DNA from: Eudromia elegans
Lineage: Eukaryota > Chordata > Aves > Tinamiformes > Tinamidae
Reading direction: 5' to 3'
DNA: 64,000 nucleotides
NCBI GenBank assembly: GCA_003342815.1
Contig: PTEX01000119.1
Coordinates: 2,159,032-2,223,031 of the forward strand
The notes under the pieces were generated by a model. It ran no database searches, had not been told where the DNA came from, and saw only the letters and a list, made by a program, of their open reading frames with translations. Shown here one piece after another: positions 13,425 through 25,824 of the stretch. Each line of letters opens with the position of its first letter. The stretch's first letter is position 1. Made by a program: the position numbers and the translations under genes.

Positions 13425-13612
13425 TCACAGAATCACAGAAACACAGAACAGTTGAGGTTGGAAGGGGCCTCTAGAGATCATCTAGTCCAACTCCCTTGTT
13501 CCAGCAGGGATACCTAGAGGACGCGGCACAGGGTGGCATCCAGGTGGGTTTGGAAGATCTCCAGAGAAGGAGACTCCACAACCTCTCTGGGCAAACCCCA
13601 TTTAAACCTGCC
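13425..13612 (-). mobile_element. CR1 LINE 3' tail fragment
   Basis: Reads on the plus strand as the reverse complement of the CR1 end: CACAGAATCACAGAA, then GGTTGGAAGGGGCCTCTAG and AGATCTCCAGAGAAGGAGAC. About 190 bases, strongly 5' truncated. Confidence 0.92.
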
Positions 13613-14390
13613 TGAGGATTGTGTGTGCTTCTGAACCTGCTTCAAATCTCTACCTAATGACATTCAGCATAAGGCATCTGCTTCTAGTATAAACTATGGC
13701 CTGCAATAAGAGACTGAATCAGTCTTTTGCTGTACAGTCACAGTTTTTGCTTTGTGAAACAGAAGTACAGAAGTAGAGAGAGGATAAAAATATCAATGAA
13801 TTACCTCAATATTAACAATAATTTAAGAGATTAACAAATGTAATGTTAATTTCCTGGGTTGTCTATCTGAAGGGTTTCTAAGGTTTATTGATATTTTATC
13901 ACTAAGCTGTTCTTCATTCTCTCTATCAAAGATACAAAGCCAGGAATTTGAATAAAATCAAAAGACTGTAGTGCAAATCAGCAAAAAATATGTCAAGAGC
14001 ACATAATTACAACGACATGAGAGTTTAACTTTACTGATAACTTGTTGGATTATGAATTATATTTTTATATAACATTGCTTCAGTGTTTTATGATTAAACC
14101 CATATGACAATTACCCAATGCCTAAATGTGCCACAGCCTTGATAGCCTTGAGGGAGGGATGGTTAAGACTGAGATATGGTCTGACCTATCCCAGAGGTAT
14201 AAAGGAACAGCTTGTTTTTTTATGTGAAAAAGGAGATCAGTGACTCTTGGTCATACAACATTTTTGTATACAGCTTGTAGATTAAAAGAAGTTTAAGACA
14301 GGGTTGTCTCTATTGGTATAGTTTCAAAGAGTACAGCGTTGTAGTAAATGCGAGATGACAACATGGATGCAGTCTTGAAGCACAGAGTAT
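13613..14390. other. Noncoding sequence between two minus-strand CR1 copies
   Basis: AT-rich, with no recognised element. The two flanking CR1 copies have the same orientation but are different insertions, since both keep their own 3' tail. Confidence 0.6.
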
Positions 14391-15978
14391 AGAATCATAG
14401 ACTCATAGAATGCCTAGGGTTGGAAGGGACCTCCAGAGGTCATCTAGTCCAACCCCCCTGCACACGCAGGGTCTCCTAGACCATGGGGCACAGGGTGGTG
14501 TCCAAGCGGGTTTGGAAGATCTCCAGAGAAGGAGACTCCACCACCTCTCTGGGCTGTTCCAGGGCTCTGTCACCCTCACTGTTAAAAAGTTCTTTCTCAA
14601 GTTCCTGTGGAACTTTTGGTGCCTCAATTTGTGGCCGTTTCCTCTAGTTCTATCACTGGCCACCACTGAGAAGAGGCCAGCCCCCTCCTCCTCACTCCCT
14701 TTCTTGAGATATTTATATACATTAATCAGGTCCCCTCTCAGCCTTCTCTTCTCCAGGCTGAAGAGGCCCAGCTCTCTCAGCCTTTGCTCACAGGGCAGAT
14801 GTTCCAGGCCCCTGATCATCTTCGTGGCCCTGCCTTGGACTCTCTCCAGCAGCTCCACATCCCTCCTGCACTGGGGAGCCCAGAACTGCACACAGTACTC
14901 GAGGTGCGGCCTCACCAGGGCTGAGTAGAGGGGCAGAATCACCTCCCTTGACCTGCTGGAGACACTCTGCTTAATGCACCCAAGGATCTCATTGGCCTTC
15001 TTGGCCACGAGGGCACACTGCTGCCTCATGGTCAACTTGTCGTCCACCATGACGCCCAGGTCCCTCTCTGCAGGGCTGCTCTCCAGGAGGTCGGTCCCCA
15101 GCCTGTAGGCATGTCTGGGGTTATTCCTCCCCAGGTGCAGGACCCTGCACTTGCCCTTGTTGAACTTCATGAGGTTACTCGCCGCCCAGTTGTCCAGTCT
15201 GTCCAGGTCCCTCTGGATGGCAGCGCAGCCCTCAGGGCTGTCAGCTATTCCTCCCAGTTTGGTATCATCAGCAAACTTGCTGAGGGAGCACTCCATCCCT
15301 TCATCCAGGTCATTAATGAATAAATTGAACAGGACCGGACCAAGGACTGACACCTGGGGGACAGCACTAACCACAGGCCTCCAGCTGGACTCGGCACCGC
15401 TGATTACCACTCTCTGGGCCCTGTCATTTAGCCAGTTCCTAATCCACCTCACTGTCCACTCATCTATGCCACTCTTCTGGAGCTTGCCCAGGAGGATGCC
15501 GTGAGGGACGGTGTCAAAAGCCTTGCTGAAGTCCAGATAGATGACATCCACCGCTCTGCCCTCATCTATCCAGCCAGTCACTCCATCACAGAAGGCTATC
15601 AGGTTAGTCAAGCATGATCTCGCCTTGGTGAAGCCATGCTGGCTACTCCTGAGCACCTTCTTCTCCTTCATGTGCCTGGAAACAGCAGTTAGGATGACCT
15701 GCTCCATCACCTTCCCAGGGACAGAGGTCAGGCTCACCGGCCTGTAGTTGCCCGGCTCCTCCTTCTTGCCTTTTTTGAAGACCGGGGTGACATTGGCTTT
15801 CCTCCAGTCCTCCGGCACCTCCCCCGTTCTCCAGGACCTTTCAAAGATGATGGAGAGCAACTTAGCTGTGACATCCGCCAGCTCACGCAGCACTCTGGGT
15901 TGCATCCCATCGGGGCCCATGGATTTGTGGGTGTTGATTTTCCTCAGGTGCTCTCTAACCAAATCTTCCTCTACTCAG
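14391..15978 (-). mobile_element. Well-preserved CR1 LINE, 5' truncated
   Basis: The minus strand carries about 1.6 kb of CR1 ending at the left in the tail of ATTCTATGA-type repeats. It holds the C-terminal part of ORF2 with the reverse transcriptase, the short 3' untranslated region and the tail. The endonuclease and ORF1 are absent because the copy is 5' truncated near 15,978, as is usual for CR1. The frame stays open for about 470 codons, so it is the youngest or best kept copy here. Its last 250 bases closely match the CR1 tail at 50,911. Confidence 0.93.
14403..15962 (-). pseudogene. CR1 ORF2 reverse transcriptase, C-terminal 519-codon open frame
   Basis: The open frame encodes most of a LINE reverse transcriptase. 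Landmarks in order are [14 protein letters not shown] (residues 15-28), [17 protein letters not shown] (72-88), SSQHGF (106-111), [12 protein letters not shown] (143-154), [12 protein letters not shown] (202-213) and the catalytic FADD (230-233). The thumb-like region and conserved [10 protein letters not shown] (354-363) and [13 protein letters not shown] (400-412) follow. The usual PQGSVLGP is PQVSVLGP here. Near residue 470, after VTEPWN, four bases are missing compared with the copies at 50,911 and 53,840, so the last 50 codons are out of the CR1 frame. The frame opens at a TTG inside the truncated element, so it is not a functional gene. Confidence 0.9.
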
Positions 15979-18446
15979 GGCAAGTATAGTTCCTAATGAC
16001 TGTCAAAAATTGGTCAAAAATTACAGGTAGACTGTGAAAGGGAACGCAGATACACCAAACAAGCTTTGTATTCTCTTGGAATGGGAGTGGGAAAAGAATA
16101 TGAAATGAAGCAAGCAGAGGTACTAAAAGAAACCCAAATGACAAAGTACTGCAAAAATATGAAGAAGTGCTCCAGGAAAAAAAAAAAAAAAAGGAAACCC
16201 AACCTTTCTGTAATGTAAAACTGCATCAGACTCAAGATTGGAAGACATGATAAAAGAGACAAAAGCTCAGACACAGATAGTAAAAGTTTCTTACTAGACA
16301 GTAAAAAAAAGGACACTGTTGGAATATGGAAAGTAGATGAAGTAAATCCTGTGTGGGGTAGGTCTTGCCATGTTCTCATTTCCTGCCAGCGTGTAGAAAG
16401 GATGGCAGGATTTGTAATCTCATTTTAAATTTCAAGAGTGGAAATAGTGGTAATTCAGAAGCTTTGCTGACCTCTTTTCCTGGTAATGTTTGCTAGTAGA
16501 AAAAGAAAAGTTATTTCAGGTGTATAGGTTACTGATCAACTGTTGTTTGCACTGCTAAATACTACTGTTAAACCACCATCAGCTCCATTTATAAAGCCTT
16601 ATAAGGTTTGATGGGAAGAGAGAATCAGAGGTATAGATAATGACAGAAGGTAAATAACAAGCAGACAGTAACTATATATGCAAACACTGAAGAGACCAGT
16701 GAGCTGTATATTACTTGTATACATAAAAATTGTTTGCAAAACATATTAACCAGAAAAGTCAACTGTTTGTAGTGGCCATCGGTAATGAGATGGCTTACAG
16801 CAACATTGTTTTCACTTACATAACAGTAAAGAATAAATGCCACATGTCTGTCTACAAGCAGAGGGTATTCCTGTTTGCTATAAAAGAGTAAAGAACAGAA
16901 AGAAAAAAAAAAAAAGGAAATACCCTGTGTAGTAAGAATCATATTACATTCTAGTCTTCTTTGTATTACAAATACAGCTTTGCAAGTCTACAACATTTGT
17001 ATAATTACAGGACTTGACAAGGAAAGCAATGTAGCAGTGAAAACTACAGAAAATTCAGGATTCTGGGTGAGAAGGAAGGTTTTGTCAGGCAGTTATTTTT
17101 CATTCTTCCAAACAGTGAAAGCTGGAACTCAGGAAGCTCAAAATACCTAAAAATAAAGCCACAGTCATACAAAAAGTTTGAGGAGGTTATAATCATAATA
17201 TAACTGTATTTGCAACAGTCGTTAAGAAAACATTCAAAGTCTGGGAGATGACATGGAAGTCTATTTGTAATGTCATAAAGGATAATAATGTTATGAACAA
17301 AATTTATACAGGCAGAATAGTTTTAATCCCAAAGGTTTTATAAGCTCTATTAAAAAATCATTTTCCTTACCAGTGAAAGACAGTCATTGAGGGAACATAA
17401 ACTGCTCTAACTGCCAGTACACTGACTTGAATTAGTTTCTCCCTGAAAAACAGTTTCACACCAAAGGATCAAGCACAGTTATAGAAGGGGAAGAAACTGT
17501 AGGCAATGTGCAAATAAATTTTATTTGTTTTAGTTACTGATCCCAGGGAGTCAAAAATAATTCAAAACCAGATTATTGAACCTGTCTTCTCATATATGTC
17601 ATATTGGTTCCTTAAAATGTTTCTTAGCAATTTTTCTTAGTCCTGATTAATGTTCAATCCACCATAAAATCTTCTCATAGACTGTATCCTGTAATAATAT
17701 TTCTGGTTATGGGAAAGGTATGCATAGTGGTATAGTTCTTTTTTTTTTGACTTTGGAAACTTCAAAATGTTTAATTTTAAGCATACTAGTTGTTTAAAGG
17801 AAAAGAAGCCTACCAAAAAAGATCATGAACAATATTAAATTAATATAACAAAAATGAAATGATAATGAATTTATCCAGAAAAAACCAGACTGTCTTATTT
17901 TTATCTGAGTTATTCTGCACAGGCAAAAATGGTTAAAATGTGATAAGCAGTCACCACTGCTTCTCTGCACTGTACAGTGAACTCCATTCTCTTTTAAAAG
18001 AAATGGTGAAATCATATCTGGTTTTACTAACAAAATATTTATTTACAAGCTTTTTTACTGTGGATCTGCTGATTTCTTTGGAAAATAGCTACACATCTAA
18101 ACTGATACAGTCTTTGGTACAGGCTGAGTGACTGCTCACCATGGAAAGGAAGCAAAGGGTTCTCAACATGTGCCTGAGGATATGTGTTGTCAGAGACAAA
18201 AAAGAACATCTTGGAGGCTCCTGGGCAAAATAAAGTGTTGGATTAAAGTTGTCTAGAAAGCTTGTCTAGAGAGATATTGAAATCTGATTTAACCCATAAA
18301 ATGTTGCCCAGACTTGCATTAGAGTTTCCAGACCATACCAGAGAGTGGCACAGAAAAGGCACAGAAAAGTGGCCTTATATTTAAGAGTCTAATCCTTCTT
18401 CTGTACAAACAGTGTACAGCCTTCCTTGCATCTCACAGATTTGCAA

Positions 18447-18734
18447 TTAACTGCTAAACAGAAGATCACAAACTGACTGGAGGTATACTTGGATATTCTT
18501 TGCTGCAGCTCCAGAAGTATTCAAAGACATATACAAACTTATTATATGGTCCTGGTATGCTTGTTTAACTAGAATGTTTCCATATGCCGTGTTATACTGC
18601 TCACCAGTTATGAACTTTACTGTTTGATTAACCCTTCTTTGAAGTTTAGCCATTTAGATTCAGTTTCATCATAAGATTTTTGGTGGTTTATTGCCATCTT
18701 TGGACCCATATACTCCTTCAGTCAAATAGATGTC
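18447..18734 (-). other. Candidate unidentified exon or decayed coding block
   Basis: After a TTTTATTACAG acceptor at 18,735 the minus strand opens in phase 0 with DIYLTEGVYGSKDGNKPP, then meets a stop. A second open frame runs from 18,653 to 18,447 (MAKLQRRVNQ, then AYGNILVKQAYQDHII). The phase matches the end of the candidate exon at 20,477. The stop means that, if real, the block is broken or ends there. Unidentified. Confidence 0.15.
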
Positions 18735-20476
18735 CTGTAATAAAATATAGACCACATGTAAAATATTATTTTATGCAAAGCCATTCCCATGTATATTGGT
18801 AGACAGATAGACAAGTATTCATACTACTGTAAAATTTTTCCTTTCACGTGCCAAATTAAAAAAGAAAAAAGGTGGAGGAAAGAATGAAGGAGCTCATCAA
18901 ATATTTCTTAGCAATAAGGAGAGAAGGTGTGTGATCTGCTGAAATTTACTATGAACTCTGCATTTACATATCTCTAGGGACCTGCTTGGTTACTACCATG
19001 ATGAATCTTCAGAATCTCCTAATGTAATTTCAGCTGCTCAGGCATCCCGGATGCTTCTTGTGTCCTAGTGAAAGGACAACCCCCCAGGCCCTGAGGGGTT
19101 GGGAAGCAAGAGGCAGTGGCTACTACAGTTAAGCGGGATTATTCAGTCTGTTTTTTGGGCAGATAGATTTTGAGAAGATAACACAAACTGCAAGACTTCT
19201 TTATCCAAGAAATGGACCTGACAGCACTCTCACAGCAACCTCTGCAGGCTGATGTGCATTGTGGTGAAAGAGGAACCCATAAAATGCAGCATGATAAAAT
19301 CGTGCTGGAAGTTATAGCTTTTTCTTTTGATGTGAATTTAGTACTTGCAACACTATGCTCTTGGAAATCTCTCACTTTATACACCCTTGAAAGGCAGTGA
19401 AATTCAAGAAATACCCACGTTGTGCTGCTTGTGGCCTGCAGTTAGTGCTGGAAAGAATGAGGTGAAAACAGTCTAGGTTTATCATCAGTTGTAGGTATCC
19501 TGTAAGACGTCCAAATGCAGTGGCATTTATTCATATGAACAGCACTCCATTCCTCTGATCACTTTAAGAACTTAAAAAAGCCAGTAGAAGTAATGTTATT
19601 CAACCATTTTTCATTTAGATTTAGTGTGAATTTATGACTAATAAATACCCCAAGTCACTTATATCAAGCTACTGATTTTTATGAGGCAGTGCTAAATGGA
19701 AATCTTTGCTCTTACCTATGTGTTAGCATTTTGAAAACAGATTATGTTGCATTTTTTCAATACTATCAGCTGCTCTCATAGCACTGTAAGCATTTGGTAA
19801 GGGAGACATCTTTCATATAAACCAAAATAGGAGAAGATAATGATGTCTACATTTTTTTTAGCAATTCCTTCATTCCAAGCTTGAGGTAGCTGGTCTTGAT
19901 TCTGAAAGGCTGCAATAAACTCAGTGTGGTACACGATGTCAGTGAGGATTGTCATTGTGTTATAGCTTTGAAAAACTGATAAAAAGCCCTTTGAGTTGAG
20001 AGGTGATGCAGAAAGAGAAGGATTTCTCACTTTCTTATGACTCTTTCTTAATTGGAATGATTAAGACACACTGTCTGCACATCCTACCCATAGGGGCAAA
20101 AGATCCTTTTATTTTAGAGAAGATTTGTTTTACTATAAAAGTGCCAAGTTTTTACCGAGATAACTGATTTCTAGGCAAACCAATTGAAATATAAGCCTGA
20201 TCTGCAGGAGGTAAGATCAGGAAGAATGGGGTAGAGAAAAAATGTTTTATTAATCAGTGTCAGAGGTTAACAGGAGTACAGATACCATAGGATATCAGTG
20301 TTGTCTGAAAAATGTCTTTTGCATCTCCTAGAAGGTTAGTATTAGCATCCGGCAAGAAACACTTCTCTAACAGTAAATAATCTGGTAACAGTGTATTTTA
20401 CTGGGCATTAAATATCTTAAGAGGGAGATAATTTATCATGTTGAAAGCTACCTTCCAGTGAATCCAGTGTACGTAC

Positions 20477-20561
20477 ATCAATATGCCGGTATGCGCCGGC
20501 ATGAGAAAAGTCTCCAAACATGTATATCACTTGTCCAACAGCAGCAAAAGCATGGCGCAGT
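20477..20561 (-). other. Candidate unidentified exon, kelch-like string
   Basis: The minus strand has an acceptor-like CATTCCTTCCAG with TACTAAC (a consensus branch site) about 30 bases before it. An 85-base open segment follows and ends at GTACGT, a good donor. The open segment reads LRHAFAAVGQVIYMFG and then DFSHAGAYRHID. HAFAAVG-IYMFG resembles the start of a kelch blade, though the usual Gly pair is Gly-Asp here. The segment has more CpG than the AT-rich flanks. I cannot name a gene. It may be a real exon, a decayed one, or chance. Confidence 0.25.
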
Positions 20562-21629
20562 CTGGAAGGAATGAATTCTGACTCCAACAGTGTTAGTAAA
20601 TGGAAAATTATTAAATCAAACCACTATTATGAGAATAAAAAAAGATTATTGCAGCAAATATATTTATAATGCTACCAGTAGATGTTTATTTCCCTTTTTT
20701 TTTTAAGAAGTGATATGTCATAATTCCATACTCACCGTATGTTCAAGTAACACAGAGGAAATAATTAGTCTTATTACTGATTTTCCCTCACCTACTTTTC
20801 AGCATCCTGAGCTAATCTCCAGATGGTTATGCTTTACAAGCTTTGAAGGTGGAAAATCTTGATCAAGACTTGAAACAAGAAATATCATGGTAGAATATGG
20901 ATATTTTCACTAGGTCTGTAGCACTGCACTGCTGGAACCACTGCTGGAATCCCAGTCCAGATGAAAGCTAATTTAAGAAACAATGAGTGAAGAAACTTGC
21001 ACAAAAGATTATCAAGTAATTTGCTTCCAAATTATGAAAAGCTTATTTTCTAATTAAAATATAACTAATTAACAGAAGACCAGTACAGAGGGACAGAGGG
21101 GAAATGGACTGTTTTCTACACAGCAAAAGACCAAGTCTTTAATTAAAAAACATCAAATTATAGCATTTAAGAGAAAGTTGGAGATTTTAAGGGAGCAAAA
21201 TACTGTATCAGAAAATGTAAGTGAAAATGTCTGTACAAGTTGTTTTTAGAGGAGTGTCTCTGTGTTTACAAAAAGTATGACCTTTCTAAAGTCAATCAAG
21301 TTTGGGAGAAATTACGACTTTTTGTAGGTTTAGAGCTTTATTCTCCAAAAAGGAAAGTACATGCACTTTTCAATGCATCATTGAAAAACAAAATTCAAAA
21401 AATATTGTTTGAAATTAAATTGATTTTATTAGGGTTCTTTTCCAATTTTTTTTCCAATATTTTATACAGCATAAGACACAAAAAATGTCCAGTCCAGGTT
21501 TCTGCTTGCAAGTTGCTGTTAAGGCTTCAGCAAAAGTACAGCAAGAGTAAAAATTTAAAGTAAACAACAGTTCCTACGTAATAAGTGAATTTTAGAAACA
21601 GATCTCAAATGATTAGGATATATGCACTT

Positions 21630-21758
21630 CGGAGATATTCAAAACACATCTGGACAAGGTCCTGAGCAATCTGATCCCTGCTGCCCATGCTCTAGTAGGT
21701 AGTTAGACTAGGTGACCCTAGGAGATCCTTTGCAGCATAAATCACTCAGTGATTCAGT
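21630..21758 (+). mobile_element. Old CR1 LINE 3' tail fragment
   Basis: Diverged but ordered matches to the CR1 3' region: GGAGATATTCAAAACACATC, TGGACAAGGTCCTGAGCAA, TAGACTAGGTGACC and TCAGTGATTCAG. Short and much decayed, so boundaries are approximate. Confidence 0.75.
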
Positions 21759-22927
21759 GGTCACTAAAAGAATGTCACTGTTCAGATGAGATAGGCAGGC
21801 AAAGTTGACTTTTCCCTATATACTAACTACTCAACTGAGAATATAGGATACTGACTAAATAAGGAAAAATACCTAATACCTGCACAACCAAAAAGAAAAA
21901 AAAATTGGCATGTTAAAATTAAATACATAAAAGGTATTAATACTCAGCGTCTTTTTTTTTCACAGACTCTAACAGTCTGTGACTTCAGTTCACTACAGAT
22001 TCTCTATTAATTCTGAAAAGCTGGATTTAAATCAGAGAGAGATTCATGAAAAGATAAAAGAAAAAAATCCACATGTTATCCCCTCTCAGTGCTCAGTGAA
22101 TCAAGATTCATGTTTTGACTGAGTTTGCAAGAGCTCAAGGGATGTCCCTTTAAATGTATAGATATGAAAGTATATCTCCTTTGCATCACCTGAATAGAAT
22201 CACATCTTTTTCACATAAAATAATTCAAAAACTCCAAAAGAATCAAAGTGGTTAAGATCTAAATAGATAGTAGTCATAAAAAATAAATCAGTATACAAAG
22301 TGGGCAGACTATCCATCTCTTTGAACATCTATTTTTATCTACATGACTACATCACTAAACGTTCTTTAAAAGTCTTAGACTAGAAAATAACACCAATGTG
22401 AAGCATCTTTAATTGAGTAAGCTATGGCACTGATTTTCTAATAGAATTTATTAGATCTCATTATGGTCTAGTCTGTAACTTTTTTTTTTTAATCATTAGG
22501 AGCATAGCTTTTTGCCTCAATAATTAAATTGGAACAACTCATGCTGGTAATATCATAGAGACTATTTTGTATTTGTATAGTGAAGAATCACTTTGGTTCT
22601 TTCATTATTGACCAAGACACCAGTGTGCTAGGTACTTCATGAACACAAAACAAAAAGAATGTTTATCCCTCAAATTTTATAGCTATAATATGGATACATT
22701 GTGGACTGCTGGCCATCTGGGTGACCTTGATGCATAGAGTTATGTCCGTGACAAGAATGTTTCTGTAACAGTGGTGGAAAAACAAGATGTGAAAATTCAC
22801 AGCTGAATAAAAAACACGGATGTGGTCTGGGATTTGAGGAGCATGAACCAATCAAGGAAGATATGAAACGTGTGAACAAATGTAACAGCTAATGAGAAAT
22901 GAGGCATGGTTATAAAACAAACAAAGA

Positions 22928-23170
22928 TTACTGGAATAAACAGCTTTGGTTGCTTTGCTTTAGCTTTGCTGATTCCTCCTTGTCTTGTGTAATTTTGTCT
23001 GCCGGAACAATGACACTATAACATGACTTGCGGTAAGGTAGCTGATTCCACTTTTCTTGTGTAGGAGTAGGTGACTGTGTACACTCAGCTGCTGTACATG
23101 CCTGAGCAGACTGGGCCTGCACAGTCACAGACACACTCTGCTCAACAACAGGACCTTCTAAGTAGGATGC
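22928..23170 (-). other. Candidate unidentified coding-like block
   Basis: About 80 codons open on the minus strand with low-bias, protein-like composition: VVEQSVSVTVQAQSAQAC, then TQSPTPTQEKWNQLPYRKS, VIVPADKITQDKEESAK and a TAA. An acceptor-like TGACTGTGCAG lies inside it. About 170 bases further on there is a strong pyrimidine tract and TTACAG acceptor at 22,763. I cannot assign a family; it could be a terminal exon, an old retrocopy or chance. Confidence 0.2.
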
Positions 23171-25797
23171 TGTTCACCACAACCCCACGGAACTCTTTTC
23201 TTTCTTCAAGGCCTGTTTAATCAAGTATTGTTCAGGTGAGAGGATTTAAGTCTACTTACTAGCTATGCTAGCCTCCATGTTTTATTTTTAGTGAGTAATA
23301 CTTTGTCATGCAAATATAAAAATGCAGCCAAGGTCAAAATAAATTCTCCATGACAATGCATTCTTTGTGTATCTCATTCATAAGGCAGGCCTTATCATTT
23401 TTGCCGTAGGGCTTTTTATAGTAAAGGTGAAGGCAAGAGAAATATATTTCCATGACAATTACAGTCCTGAAAAAAAGTGCAGTAAACAGGATGGCAAATT
23501 AGTGGTTTGATTGTAGAGCTGAAATCACAGCCATGAACATTCTAGCCACAATGTTCTTATATTCTGCCTTCTGTATCTACTCACATTGCTTTATTGACTC
23601 AATTGCGAAGGGTATAAATTCAGTCTAGGTGGAAGCAGAATGCCACAACAATTGTTCTGTTCATGACAGGCATAAATGTGGCCTAATGCTATCTGCCATT
23701 TATAAATACAGTATAATAATTTTTAACAATAGTGTTTGCTTCTTCTGTTAACCATGATCACATATTCATGTTTGTGCATCTTCATTAGATATCCAAGTAA
23801 ACAGAAAGGGAAAATCAAGATGAATAAGAGTTTTCTGTACTGTTATCTCATTTGAGTCATTCTCAAACTTGTACTACTTACTGTTACGTCAACCATCATA
23901 AATGCATTTAGCTTAAAACAGAAATAACAAAGCAAAGAAGATAGCAGATGTTTATGAAATTAATTTCACAACTAAACTCACCCAACTAAAACTAAACTTT
24001 TTTTAAGCAAAGATGCAAAGAGTAGAACCTACAGTACAGCTCATTTCCACGCACATTACATAATTTGATTTTACTGATATTAGAAACATTTCATTTAAAA
24101 ATACGATGTTCTCCTGGAGCACCAAAATTGTTTGTTTTACCATCCTCAAAGGGTCTCAGTGAACTCTAAAGTTTCGCATTAAGTGGAAAACACCTTTTAT
24201 CATACTTTCATAATGTATGTATTTTTCAAGGACAACTCTAATCTCATGAGATATGACAGAAAAGATAGCTTTGTTTACCTAAACATTCATTTGCCATCTT
24301 TCATTGCTAGGATAAACTGTACAAGAAACAAAGCTTTTAAATATTAGAAAAAAATATATAAAAATTAGCAATTTGAATGAACAAGTAACATTCAGCCAGG
24401 CAAGAAAATATTCCAGTGGTAGTGGCTTCTAAGTTTCTAATATTTATAATATTTAAGTTAGCCTAGACAGATTAGTTTAATATCTACTTCATGGCAATTT
24501 TCCCTTCCCATGGCATACTTTAGGTTTCCACAGTCAGATTGTTTATTAATAATTATTTAATTGGTTCTTTCCTTTTTTTTTTTTTTTCTTTTTTTCCTAA
24601 GGAGGGTGTGATTTCCTATGAGTATTCTGGCTTTGGTTTCCATTAGATAAGCAGCATCCTACTGACACAGTTTTTGGTATAGAAGGATTTTAAGCATTGT
24701 TTTTTTAAGAAGCACAGAAGTTTTACATGGTTTTGAAAAATTGCCTTCCCTTGATGGATGCCATGCAGGATCTGACAGGGGCTTCAAGGCATAATCCATT
24801 ACAGAGATACTGGTGAGGCCCCAGTTGAGTTCAACTCTTTATAAATCAGGAGTTCAATTACTTCGTTATATGGGTAGAAGTTGGCATATCTTCCTCAAAT
24901 ATTTTGCAGTTATTCATTGAATGTTGAATTATATTTCTCAAAATTTATATATAAACTAATAAATGCATTGAAAGGAACTAAAAATGAGTCAGAACTTCAG
25001 CATCTGTGTGAATGTTTGAATTGGAAACGCTGCAAGAAGAACAGGGCAACAACTTGGTTAACTTATAAATGGAACGACTAGCATATTGCCTAAATAATCG
25101 TTGTTCTTCCTCTAGAGTTTGCTCAAATAAAAAGTCCTGATGGTTTTAATGAGTTAATACTATGAATAAAGCCAGATACTTGTGTCATGTGTCACTACAA
25201 GTCTACGTGTTCCACTTCTCTCTTTTTAACAATCCTACAGTTGTATTCTTGCTCCTGTGTCAGTGCCTGATGGACACCTGGGGGCAGCAGTGGCTTATTT
25301 GTAAACTCGTTAAGAATATATGCTTTTGTTCATTTCTTAAGTGTGGCATTGGGTTTAATGAATAGAACTCAACTGCTAGATTTGAAAACTAGACTATGAC
25401 TAGTTTATATGACAAGAGTCATATAAACTCTAAGTCTCATCACCAACAGCCTGAAAATACACATATGGGGCTTTAAATTTCATTATTTGGCCAAAGTGCC
25501 TTAGCAGAGACTTGGACATGTCTTTACAGGAAAAGAAAATAAACCAAGCCTCTATTTCTACACAATTCTTGGCTGCTGCCCAATGACTGTTAAGTGTGTT
25601 CTGGGAATATTTTTCTGCTTATTTAACTATTGTGCATAGAAAAGAAACCATCAAATATTATGTAATAATATATTATATATATAATGGTTTGCATTATAAA
25701 ACTAACGAGTTATGTCTTGGATGTTATGCAGAAACGCAAAAGGGAACATCTGCATGCTCCACTGATGTAGCTGGTCTCCCATAAGCTAACATTCTGT

Positions 25798-25824
25798 TAA
25801 ATAAATAAATAAATAAATAAATAA
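25798..25824 (+). repeat. (TAAA)n microsatellite
   Basis: About six and a half perfect tetranucleotide units, likely variable in length. Confidence 0.95.

Larger units (their letters stand above)
15979..21629. other. Noncoding AT-rich sequence with weak candidate exons
   Basis: Two candidate minus-strand exons (18,447 and 20,477) are the only coding-like signals beyond chance-length open frames. A further open stretch at 19,776-20,030 reads NTMTILTDIVYHTEF and is unidentified. No RNA gene was seen. Confidence 0.5.

Noticed and set aside
14410-15996. Several plus-strand open frames of 60-172 codons
   Set aside because: They are antisense shadows of the minus-strand CR1 reverse transcriptase.
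19776-20030. 84-codon minus-strand open frame reading YHTEFIAAFQNQDQ
   Set aside because: Protein-like by eye, but no homologue recognised, and it would fall inside the intron implied by the neighbouring candidate exons.
24741-24840. Weak CR1-like string (CTGGTGAGGCCCCAG)
   Set aside because: Only about 20 bases match, and the flanks do not continue in CR1 order.
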